Under the pieces are notes generated by a model. The model did not search any database, was not told the DNA's origin, and saw nothing but the letters and a program-made list of their open reading frames with translations. DNA of 64,000 bases from Mytilus trossulus (Eukaryota; Mollusca; Bivalvia; Mytilida; Mytilidae), in assembly GCF_036588685.1 (NCBI RefSeq), contig NC_086374.1, forward strand, positions 34,340,886 through 34,404,885, read 5' to 3'. How positions within the stretch are numbered: the stretch's first letter is position 1; each line of letters opens with the position of its first letter. A program made the position numbers and the translations under genes. Positions 1 through 9,645 of this stretch are shown piece after piece.

Positions 1-3000
1 ACAGAATCCTTAACTTCTACAGTCAGGGATCTATCTCGTTGACGCGCACTTGAATCAAATGGGGAAGCAGTGATCGTCGTTTCGATACAATCTGGGTCAA
101 ACAATGAAATTGGCACCCCCCCCCCCCCCCCCCCCCCCAAACTTACTGAAAAAAAATAACAAGAGCGACGATGTTTTGTGTCGTTTGAATAGGGTGATTG
201 TCTCTGGACAGTTATGTACTTGATTTAAAATCCATACGATTGGGTGTGTTGTTTTAGCATTGACCAATCCACATCATACATGTACCTGTCTGTAATATAC
301 AATGCTTTCCGTTGAACTACCTGCTTTTCGTTTGCTTTATTTTCTCCATGACAAAAGTCTATATGTGTAACATGTAGTAAGTAATTAAGTAAGCGAGTAA
401 ATTTTACTATAGTGACATACATTGTAATTATGTAATAACAGTTAAACAAAATACAAACATATTAAATAAATAATCAAATAAATCCCACCCATTTGGTCTA
501 TAAGCTGATAACTCACTTGTAATTCATAAAAGTTAACGCGTTTCTCTTATTATGGATATCAAACAACATAATGAAAATTATCAATCTTAATTCAAAATAA
601 TTCAATTCAATTCATAATGTAAAATAAAGAAAATATGAGTTAAATTAAAAGACTAAAGTCAATTTTGAGTTCAATAAATAATAAATTAATAATTATAATT
701 TATTATAAAGAATTGGAAATATATTGACTATGCAGTAAGTGGCAACAATTTGCTATTTAAATATAATAATTTACTTATCTCACATAAGACTCTTCAACGA
801 ATCGGACATAACGAACATCGTCTTACCTAATATACATTTCTAGAAATATGATTGATTAAAGCAACCGCGTGGCGACCGTGTATATATTATTTGAGGTAAG
901 TATACGGGTCTTATTTCAACACATCAACACACGGTTAGTACATACATGTAGTACTGTTGTCCTTTTATAAAAATAACACTATGTTAAGGAGAAATCTGAA
1001 GTGTTTCAGCAGAAGAAGAAATGTATGATGAATGGTTGACACAAATTCATAAAACACATTTAAAGTTAACAAGTTATTACCATTGTCATTGTTTTCTGTA
1101 TAGACAAATGGAAGTAGGTTTTTAATTTAGAATTCTTGGTCAGCCACTACTTTAAAATTTAAAAAAACAAGAATTTGTCCATAGTACACGGATGCCCCAT
1201 TCGCACTATAATTTTCCATGTTCAGTGGACAGTGAAATTGGGGTCAAAACTTTAAGTGGAATACAAATAAGAAAGATCATATCATAAGGAACATGTGACT
1301 TTAACTTCATAAAAAACTACCTTGACCAAAAACTTAAACCTGAACCTCTCACTATAATTTTCTATGTTCAACGGTGGACCATGAAACTGATCCCATATGT
1401 ATTGTATTATAACATCAGCATACTATGTAACAAATAGTATCAATATGTATCATTTTCAAATTTTTAGTGAACCGAAACAGTCAAAAGCTTTTAATGATAG
1501 GTTCCATACAAGTTCCAAGTTTCCTTTATTTTGATAGGTATGCGATGCACATGCGTAGTATGTTTATGTTAAACTGTGCAATACATTATTTCAGTGGTTT
1601 GGATAATGAAATATGTTGATATCAGTGACATTTTCAGTCTTAGGTTTGGAATCGTGGTGAAACACTTTCAGGTGAACACTGACGCACTACAGAACAACTT
1701 TTCTGAAAGAAAATAAAAACAAAAAATCAGTTTTACTAATGCAACTATTTTACATGGCACACAGACAGAATACTTGTCTATCTACATTTTCACAAATAGA
1801 TGTACATTGGAATACTAGTATTAAGTACTTCGTGTAGACTTAGAAGAATTGGTAGACTATGTTGCTACATTTTGGATAGTAGATGGCGTCCTTTCATTAA
1901 GCAATAAAATCAAATTTATGACAATGTCACAGTAGAACACATCTTTAATATTGAAAAACAAAAAACAGATGTTCTGTCGATCTTTACCCTCATTTAGAAA
2001 TTGACAAAGAGATTGGTATTAGAACTAGTCTTAACAAAAACAAAAATGTATAATTTTGTTTTACCATTGAATTATAATTTCTATGTAGCGCTAGACAAGA
2101 GCACCTGTATCTGCAGTATAGTATTACATTTCCTAGTTGATACGCGAGTATGTAGAAAACGTGTTGTTTACAAGAAGATTATAGAACAAAAGGTTCTTAT
2201 TGGTAAACTTAAAGTCATCTTTTTCAAAGTTTTCAGCACGAATGGCTTCATGACTTAGTTGAGCGTTATGGAATATTAAAATGTTTTTTTAATAATCTCA
2301 ATGAATGCAACATTAGGACAACACGTTAATTGAAAGGTTGTGTTACAAAGAATGATTTGGCTATTTTCTTTTATTATGTAGCCCATCAACTGTTTCGAAT
2401 TTATACATCCTTGACTTTCAAATATTCGACTAATCGAACTTTGAGCCGTCCTCATAAATTACTAACGTGTTTAAGTGTTATCTTTTTGTTTATTTTTTGT
2501 AATTGTCAACTTGTTTATGGATCTGAAACTGCTGATCTTTTTAAAACATATTTTAATTTCACCTCTAAGATTTTGGGGGGGAGCTTGTTTGCTCAAATGT
2601 TGTTTTCTATTGCGCTGGTATGTTTGTGGACCATTAAATTTTTATGTAAGGGACTAAAGTCATGCTTCTGTGCCCTATCGCTGAACTACTTTTAAAATGA
2701 TGACAATCAATCAAAGCGCCATCAAGGGAAATGCTTGGACGTACTCGTATGTAAAACAAAATGATCAATAACTTGGAAATATAAATGTTCAAAAATATAA
2801 AAATATCTCGATATTTCATCCCATTTAATTTCATTGATATATATGTTTTTGTTCAGTTCTTTACTGTTGATATCTTTCGATTTTATATACATTGTATCTG
2901 ATCCACAAAAAAAATATGTATATTCAATAACAGTTTTATAACTTAAATTAATCTACTATTGGATTCAGCGGTATGTCAGTAAATGTACCCTTTATAGATA

Positions 3001-3313
3001 TCAAATACAATGTAGTGATACATGTATGCTTTTTCTTTGATTAAGAGTTTGAGTGCCGGTAAAGACAATATTCTCTTACTGAAGACCGTACATTGATGAC
3101 GTTTTTATCATATTAATACAATATGGTTCCGATAGTGAAATACTGCGATTTTAATGTTTTATAATTAAGCGTATTTTTATGAGGAAAAAGTTTATGAAAC
3201 CAACTGGAAATTTTCAACGTGTATGTATTCCATCATATACTTGCCTGGATTCTATATTTGACCATTAACATTTTGTGAATGTCCAAGCATTGCTATACCG
3301 ACAAAAGTTTTAC
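1..3313. other. Left flank, no gene recognised
   Basis: AT-rich sequence with a poly-C run. Around 2380-2470 there is a degenerate dispersed-repeat fragment (ATCCTTGACTTTCAAATATT, CGAACTTTGAGCCGTCCT). A 3' exon or untranslated end of gene A could lie here, but I could not identify one. Confidence 0.6.
116..138 (+). repeat. Poly-C run of 23
   Basis: An uninterrupted C run. Other long C or G runs lie at about 7327-7341 and 17171-17181, and inside the MITEs at 30850 and 53985. Confidence 0.95.
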
Positions 3314-3393
3314 TCACCTCATTCTAAAACATATGATTACCAATACAATAACTACTACTACCAACACTACCAGACTTATACCAAGGATTAGAG
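3314..3393 (-). CDS. Gene A exon 7: transmembrane segment and probable stop
   Basis: Encodes one hydrophobic helix (ILGISLVVLVVVVIVLVIIC) then Phe-Arg-Met-Arg and a TGA at 3316-3314. The same bases form a strong donor (GAG/GTGAGT, cut after 3318), and the paralogue does splice here to a 3' tail exon. The true C-terminus could therefore be this stop or an unrecognised exon below 3300. An internal start for a separate protein is not needed. Confidence 0.7.
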
Positions 3394-6300
3394 CTGAAAT
3401 TAAAATGTATGCATAATTATCAAATCTATTTGAAAGCGCAGTAAAGAAATAGTAATTCAGTATTATACCCAAGTCATCATTTTCTATATTACGTACTAGC
3501 CTTACCATTTAGAATATAAATGAAGTAAAGATGAAACAGTATGAGTGTCTTTCTGCTTTTTATATAACGATAGTTGACTTAGACCCGAAATACAGATTCG
3601 TAAATTAATAGATGTTGTCTTCATCGAGTAAAAGCTATCAGTTATAATATCAAGATGGTCAAACTATAAAAGTATCAAGTTACAATGTTACAATGCTTTA
3701 CGACTTACAGACATAACTGAGTAGATTTTAAATTATCTTTTTATTATGTTCTAAAAAGTTGGAGTATTAATTATTCTTAATATAATAGTTTGCATCAGTT
3801 ATATAAGGCATATGTTTATTCCGTAAATTATATGTGACAGGTCATTTCTTCTTGCTTATCTGCGACGATCTGGTATTAAGATGTTTCAACCGCCGAGAAG
3901 ATAGTTACTTTGTTTTCACCAGTTAGATATTTTTTACTTTATATTTTACCTAGATTTGAGCTACTTGCTGAACTTAGACCCTCAGTCGAAGCCTTTACTA
4001 TTGAGCTTGTTTGAACTGTTGGGTATGTAGAAGTTTCACCGACACATTCAATCAATTCCTCGCCATTATCTGTAATAAAACAAATAGCGATCATGTTATG
4101 TTTTATGTTCATGTCTATAATGTGAAAAATGGCGCTATGGGAAGTCTATTTAACCATCGATTGGTTCAATGAAAAATTTGATATTGCTTTAAAAGATTTT
4201 AGATGTGTCTTTTGATCAAAGAAGTCATGTTTTACATTATGTTTGCTTATGGGTAAAATCGGAAAAAGTGTCTGTAAATTTCCCAGAGGCTCCTTTCAGT
4301 AAGACGTATGAAATATACTTATATTTAGTCTTCAATGCATGCAGTTTTTATAAGTAGTTATTGGCCTTGAACTAGCTGACAGTTAACTGCGAGTACTCTG
4401 AGACCTGTACCTATAATTGTCTTTTTGTTGTTGGGATGTTCAAGTACCCGGCCACGTCCACTTGTAATTTTATCTATCTGATGAGTTCAGCCTTTTTCAA
4501 CAGATTTTTTATTTCGTTCTTATGTTGTAGTGTTATACCACTGATATGTTTGGGGAGGGTTGGGATTCCGCTAACATGTTTAACCCCGCCATATTATTCA
4601 GTGGTTGTCGTTTGTTAATGTGTTACACATGTGTTTTTCGTTCATTTTTTGTACTAAAATAAGGCCGTTAGTATTCTCGTTTGAATTGTTTTACATTGTC
4701 ATTTCGAAACCTTTTATAGCTGACTATGCGGGATGGGCTTTGCTCATTGTTGAAGGCCGTACAATGAGATAATTGTTAATTGCTGTGTCATGTTGGTCTC
4801 TTGTGGGGAGTTGTCTCGTTGGCGATCATACCACATCTTTTTATATATATATATTTATAGTTCATTGCAAATCTAATTACAATGTACTGGGCAAATATAT
4901 GTAGCAATATGTTGTTGCTTGTAAATTTTCTAAAAACTTTGTTCTTAACAAGTATTTCTGAACTGAAGCCGGTAGTACATAGTAAAGTTTTTTTAAGGAC
5001 AATTATGGTAATCGAAGTACTACGATCACTTAAAACTGTTCCATTCGTCGGAGACATTCGAATTGTAAATAAAGTCACAATTCCGATACACCTTCTTTAA
5101 CTATAAACGAATACTATGTCTAAGTAATAAATTGGTGAAATCTATTTATCCTGTTTCTAAATGACTGATAAAATGCTTATTATAACGAAGCTCACCTTCT
5201 TTACAAACAAAACCCCTCTTGATGTTGCAATCTCCATTCATTAAATCAAATTTATTTTGATCAAATTTAACGTATTGACAATCTGATTTGGGTAACAATT
5301 TTTCTGAAAAATATAATTTAACAAATTAATAATATACCAAGATCAAAGTTCATAAGCCGACAAAAGTCAAACTTGTACATTTACGCAGAAGCCCTCAAAG
5401 GCCTGCTTATAAGTGTATATCAAGATTTCTTTTCCTCTGTTGAAGGTACGCTTAAGAATCAGGATAAAAAACAAAGAGACAAATATATAATAAAACTTTG
5501 CCATTTACGCAGAAGCCCTCAAAGGCCTGCTTATTAGTGTATCTTAAGATTTCTTTTGCCTCTTTTGAAGGTACGCTTAAGAATTACATTTAAAATAATA
5601 TAGCGACAAACGACATGAATGAAATGAGTTCTAAACGGGAGTTTTATCTGTTAAACTAAATTGTGGCTTACCTTTTCTGTACACAATCATATGGCTTATA
5701 CCACATTGTTCAAAGCTATTTCCAGGACAATTAACGGCATCGCAATTTGCAGGAACACCAATTCCAGCTAGAGATTCATAACACAGGCACATGTCTGCCT
5801 GCAACATGCCAATTAATTTTGATATATAAGCGGTTTATAAAAAAGTACACGTAAATAAGGTGCTTATAGTTATCAAAGGTACCAGAATTTTAATTTAGTA
5901 CGCCAGATATAAAGCCAAACATGTACAAAGTTGAAGAGCATTGAGGATCCAAAATTCCAAAAAGTTTATATTAAATTGTACAACTTTAAAGCAACAGCCA
6001 TTAACTTAATTGTTTTCATTGAAAACTTCAACTAAAGGCACTAGCTGCTAATATGAGAGAAAAAAGTTTTTACATTGTAAGAAACTGTAGAAACTGTATT
6101 TGTTGGCTTAAATCGTTACACGACTGTTTTCTAAGCGTACATACAATAACTAAGGCCGTGTTCACATTGACCTAAATTCGGTGTTGTGTTAGTGTAACTC
6201 ACACGTAAACTAAACACAATTGCGTTCCCATTGATAAAACTCAATGTTTACATGTAGTTTCAATCATGTTTTACCTACACACAGTCGATAGTCGATGTAG

Positions 6301-9300
6301 GCTTTGTGTAGGTTAAGTGTACACAAAACTAGGCAATTAGGACATTAGTTTTATCGTGTAAATATTTAAGGAGGAAACTATTTTTGAGTAAAATTGATAT
6401 TTTTGATAATGATTAGTTTTCTAAATTTTACAGATTTTTTTTTGGTTAAAAATAACGTACTTTATTAACCCCTAACCAAGACTCAATGCAGCATCATTGC
6501 CGAACCCACAAGGCAGCAACCAATTGATTTTCGGAGAGGGGGGGCTATCATAGTTAAAATTGCATCTAGTTTTTGGCCCTGAAAAAAACATTGTTTGTTT
6601 CACCCTCAGCTGCCACTATATATAATTCTAAAATTGATTTCGACTTGTCACCAAAATTTGTCCTGAAAAAAATAAATAGCTCACGCCCCCTCCCCCTCCA
6701 CAAAAAATGAAGTAAATAGTTGCTGCCTAATTCATTTGAAATATTCGCAACTGGTCTTTACTCAAAAAACGATTCACGCATAAATGCATGACTAAAAAAA
6801 GTGTGAGGTAAATGATATGTTTGTCTAGTATCTCAGATCCGTTAAATAACACGTAAAATAAATAAAAAAAACGTTACCCTATTCCTTTACCAAATACTCC
6901 TTGGAGAAGAAATACTATTTGAAACGAACAGAAAAGATAAAAATGTAGTGATCCCTAATATCTGAATCCTTTTTCTCGGCTGTAAGGACGCTGTTGCAGC
7001 TAAAGTTTTCTAATGCGTTATGATATCGAGACATCTCTAGTATATTCAAACTACTGCAAATTTTAAAAATGGCTTTCATAAAGTAGCAACCACTTAACTT
7101 AAAAAAAGGGGGAGGGTTAATTTTTTTTTATCTGAGTCAGATTTTTTTTCGCGCGTACGTTTGTATTCCTTTTTTTCGATGCTGGTGATCAAATACTTTG
7201 TTTTCAATATTTAACACTATAATGTATGGGAAAACTCTTGATTCAGAATTTTTTTGTTTATCATCTGTATGACCATATTTTTTTTTTATCAAATGGGGGA
7301 TCGGAATATTTTCATTCCCATCCTCCACCCCCCCCCCCCCCTTTTGAAGTCAAATGGTTGTTCCCTTACCTCGACATTTTGAATTTTGAATTCAGTTTTA
7401 CGTAATGAACTAATGAACATTTAAATGACATATAGTTTACAAGTGGGAACAAATCTTATGTACAGGTAGCTGAACAAGGTGTATAGATGTGAACAAATGT
7501 AATGTGAAACCAGTGTACACTACACTAAACTAATTGTAAACATGTTTACTCTACACGGCGTTTGGTGTGAACACGGCCTAACACACACACACTCAGGATT
7601 CTCTGACAAAAAGAATAAACACTTTATAGCGAGTTCTGATTTTCCCATTGCTGATCTATGAGTAATCACTTGTGTTTTAAGTGTTATAATCTTATTCACT
7701 GGTTTGTATTTACACATGTTGGATATAACAAAAAAATACCTAGTATACATGTACATGTAGCATAGAGTACCTGAACTCCTATATATGTAAATGTATCAGA
7801 TTTACAAAACGTAGCACAGTTGGCTAAATGATTGTCTTGGAATTGCATTTTGTTGGCTGTCATCCTGTACATAAAACAGCCTGCAACAGATGGATCATAT
7901 TTTAGATAAATCATACATCGATTAAAATAAACGAACTCGAGGTAAAACACAAAAATTGAGAGAATTGCATGAACTCAAAAACGAGCGAGACCATGTGCGT
8001 GGACAGAGTAAGCATCTGTTTGTCATGCATACATCTCTCCTTCAGCTTGTCCACCTTCAATCAAATTAAAACGCGTTGCAACAGTTTACTTAAGTATAAT
8101 GTGTACATGCATTATGTGATGACAATTTTAGGTTTATATCTGCATGTTGAATTTTCTCTTGCATTTTTTTACAGAAAATTAACATAAAATGAGTAAATAT
8201 AACTGTGTTCAGCAGCCATATAGTGTGCCAACTAAAACATAAGAGGGGGTAAACCTATCGGGTTTCAGTAGCCATAGTGTGTTAACCGATTAAAGACGAG
8301 TAAACCTACATTTTTTTACTTGAGTTCAGGTCTGTAAACCCTTTTCTCAGTAGATGGCATGGTCTATTTATAAAGAAAACATACACATTTAAGATGAGTA
8401 AACTTTTTTTCGGTAGCCATTGTGTATTGATCAGTACATACAATGAGTAAACCTACCTGTTCTCTGTAGCCATGGTCTGTTAACCAATACATCTGTTAAA
8501 GAACAAGATATGGAAGCTTCAATAAGTTCTTTGGAATAACCAAGTAATACAGCTCCATTGGTCTCACAATAAACTTCAGCATTATTCTTCGTGTCCGTTT
8601 TTTTATAAACTCGTACAGTTGAAAATATTTCTACAAGAAAAGTATTGAAGCAAAACTGCTGTAAGTTTATACAAAATACATCACAATTCTTACCCAAAAA
8701 ACAAAAAATTAACTGACATAGATAGCGCAACAACCTTTTGCTACTCAGTATTTGAAGTTATCCAGATACGTGCACTTGGACTAACGTTTATCAAGGGCGT
8801 ATTCAAAAGGTAATTTTAAGAAGCCAAATATGTATAAATAAAAACAAACGTTCTCCGTAGAAAACTTATAATGCCATAAAGCAATCCCACTGAATAATAA
8901 ACGCCTGGTTTCTGATACTCCTCTTATATCCCTAACAAAATTTCAATGAAACTTTCGCAGAACATAAATAAATACTTATTGGCACACGTTTTAGTTTTTG
9001 GATTCGAAATAATTTTTAGTGATTTTCCTTAGAAATATATAAAATTCTTCCTTCTTACTTTTAAAACAAATCAGAAGGAGGATAATGTAATAAAGAAAAA
9101 ACAACATAGAAGGTGGATGTTTATGATGTGTACTTCTGTATCTGATTATTAGTTATCTTGATCTGGCATTTCAATTTTAGTTCGCCGAATATGACAATAA
9201 CAATTTAACACAACATATTTTCTCGCTTACAGCACAAAACTATATCGAAGTAATTACATCTTAATTGATTCCAAAAGACGCCTTCCTATATCACTAGTTG

Positions 9301-9645
9301 ATCGAAACGCTTTAAAATATCTAATTTCATATAAATTATTTAGACTCATTTGCATATTTTTTTTCAACTGTCAAAAACAATCCTTTTACGTTTTTCTCTG
9401 GAATGTTTTTACGATGAAATAACGAGCCTGGAAATTTTGAGGCTGTTACAAATGTATAAAGACCGGATTTCTGAGTGTTATATTTTTTTTCGTTAATATT
9501 TTTCAGTTTTAAGTCCATTACTTATCAAATATAACGAGTGATTTGTCTTTGTAGCAGAATTAATCTTCAAATATTCGAATTACCAAACATAATGCTTACC
9601 TTCTGGTACGAATAAAAGTAGGACTAATAATTTAATCATGATCAT
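3314..9645 (-). CDS. Gene A: membrane protein with a CTLD split by a WSC domain
   Basis: Spliced model on the minus strand: exons 9645-9600, 8630-8457, 7880-7771, 5798-5672, 5303-5196, 4069-3950 and 3393-3314. All internal junctions show AG acceptors and GT donors, and the frame stays open across all seven. The product is about 254 residues: signal peptide (1-15), CTLD first half (16-73), WSC-type domain (74-152), CTLD second half with the C2/C3/C4 cysteines (153-188), Ser/Thr-rich stalk (189-228), one transmembrane helix rich in Val, Leu and Ile (229-250) and a tail of a few basic residues. It is probably a type I surface protein. CTLDs and WSC domains often bind carbohydrate, but ligand and role are unknown. 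The classic calcium-site EPN/QPD and WND motifs are not visible, so calcium-dependent sugar binding is doubtful. It is a tandem paralogue of the gene at 15439-25075. The 3' end is uncertain: the reading frame stops right at a good donor site (3316), so a further tail exon may exist. Confidence 0.78.
3950..4069 (-). CDS. Gene A exon 6: Ser/Thr-rich stalk
   Basis: 120 nt, phase 1 to phase 1. About 40 residues, opening DNGEELIECVGE and followed by a run rich in Ser and Thr (VQTSSIVKAS, SSASSSNL). It looks like an extracellular juxtamembrane stalk, possibly O-glycosylated. The paralogue's stalk exon is shorter (72 nt) and poorly conserved. The acceptor ATTACAG and donor GTAAAA bound it. Confidence 0.7.
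4325..4850 (+). mobile_element. Retroelement tail family T1, long copy
   Basis: Same landmarks as the copy at 36640-37195, from an ACTGCGAGTACTC block upstream of the CCCGGCCACGTCC motif through to GCGATCATACCACATC and a T/A-rich end. It lies just 5' of exon 6 (minus) of gene A, in intron 5, opposite in orientation to the gene. Confidence 0.8.
5196..5303 (-). CDS. Gene A exon 5: second half of the C-type lectin-like domain
   Basis: 108 nt, phase 1 to phase 1. Encodes SDCQYVKF, then MNGDCNIKRGFVCKE. This supplies the three C-terminal CTLD cysteines, the last two in the usual GDC-x5-FVC arrangement. The first CTLD half is exon 2, so the WSC exons lie inside the domain. The acceptor TTTTTCAG and donor GTGAGC are both good. 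Confidence 0.8.
5378..5586 (+). repeat. Direct duplication of about 83 bp, 124 bp apart
   Basis: CATTTACGCAGAAGCCCTCA, AAGGCCTGCTTAT and GAAGGTACGCTTAAGAAT occur at 5378-5460 and 5502-5586 with few differences. In intron 4 of gene A. Confidence 0.85.
5672..5798 (-). CDS. Gene A exon 4: WSC-type domain, second half
   Basis: 127 nt, phase 0 to phase 1, exactly the length of exon 4 in the paralogue. Encodes ADMCLCYES, then NCDAVNCPGNSFEQCG and IVYRK. This is the WSC C-terminal signature C-x-C, C-x4-CPG, CG and a closing Val/Ile-Tyr strand. With exon 3 it gives a complete WSC-like module of about 79 residues. Confidence 0.85.
5880..5975 (-). repeat. Repeat family T3, inverted fragment with the CpG core deleted
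   Basis: Plus-strand text AATTTAGTACGCCAGATATA, AAGCCAAACATGTACAAAG, TTGAAGAGCATTGAGGATC and CAAAATTCCAAAAAGTTTAT matches the inverted family, but the core GCGCGTTTCGTCTAC is missing. In intron 3/4 of gene A. Confidence 0.65.
6511..6728. mobile_element. Small nested MITE with GGCAGCAAC ends
   Basis: Inverted ends AGGCAGCAAC at 6511-6520 and GTTGCTGCCT at 6719-6728. The interior has G-run (GAGAGGGGGGG) and C-run (CCCCCTCCCCCTCC) segments near the two ends, in mirror orientation. Confidence 0.7.
7083..7370. mobile_element. Small nested MITE related to the GGCAGCAAC type
   Basis: Left end GTAGCAACCACTTAACTTAA then GGGGGAGGG. The right end, read inverted, is GGGAACAACCATTTGACTTC then a G run (a C run on plus, about 7327-7341). 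The ends resemble those at 6511-6728, so two members of one family inserted in the same host element. Confidence 0.6.
7771..7880 (-). CDS. Gene A exon 3: WSC-type domain, first half
   Basis: 110 nt, phase 1 to phase 0. Encodes GCFMYRM, then NHLANCATFCKSDTFTYIGV. This is the WSC pattern of an initial Cys, a C-x3-C helix and an aromatic/Gly strand. The acceptor follows TTGCAG and the donor is GTACTC. The matching exon of the paralogue reads GCFIGV and AMCADFCADSNFTSIGLW. Confidence 0.82.
8205..8500 (-). repeat. Array of five degenerate copies of the exon 2 end and donor region
   Basis: Plus-strand GTAGCCATGG-type cores occur at 8212, 8268, 8350, 8413 and 8466, each with GTCTGTTAACC-type text after and GAGTAAACCTACC-type text before it. 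The 8466 copy is the coding one (exon 2 end plus splice donor of gene A). The other four are in the following intron. Confidence 0.75.
8457..8630 (-). CDS. Gene A exon 2: first half of a C-type lectin-like domain
   Basis: 174 nt, phase 1 to phase 1. Contains the CTLD helix-1 signature VYCETNGAVLLGY, a second cysteine (ISCSL), and a Trp (RPWLQRT) near the exon end, where a CTLD would normally continue into its W-G loop region. Exon 2 of the paralogue aligns throughout (YCENMGGKLLGY and PWYNRK). The acceptor is TTGTAG and the donor GTAGGT. The next CTLD cysteines are not in the following exon but two exons later, beyond the WSC domain. Confidence 0.82.
9600..9645 (-). CDS. Gene A exon 1: start and signal peptide
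   Basis: Begins at the ATG at 9645 and encodes MIMIKLLVLLLFVPE, a short hydrophobic leader. A second in-frame ATG follows two codons later, so the exact start is open. It ends in phase 1 at the donor GTAAG (9599-9595). An upstream ATG at about 9660 runs into a stop within a few codons. The position and phase match exon 1 of the paralogue at 25075. Confidence 0.75.

Larger units (their letters stand above)
6154..7578. mobile_element. Harbinger-like non-autonomous element in intron 3 of gene A
   Basis: Inverted ends GGCCGTGTTCACA at 6154 and TGTGAACACGGCC ending at 7578, flanked on both sides by TAA (6151-6153 and 7579-7581). A 3-bp TWA target duplication plus GG-starting ends fits PIF/Harbinger elements, so this is inferred to be a 1.4-kb MITE-type derivative. 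No transposase frame is visible. Two smaller elements sit inside it. Confidence 0.7.

Noticed and set aside
2330..2695. 121-codon open frame with hydrophobic stretches
   Set aside because: It opens at a TTG rather than an ATG and overlaps text that looks like a degenerate dispersed repeat (CATCCTTGACTTTCAAATAT). No domain, splice context or homology cue.
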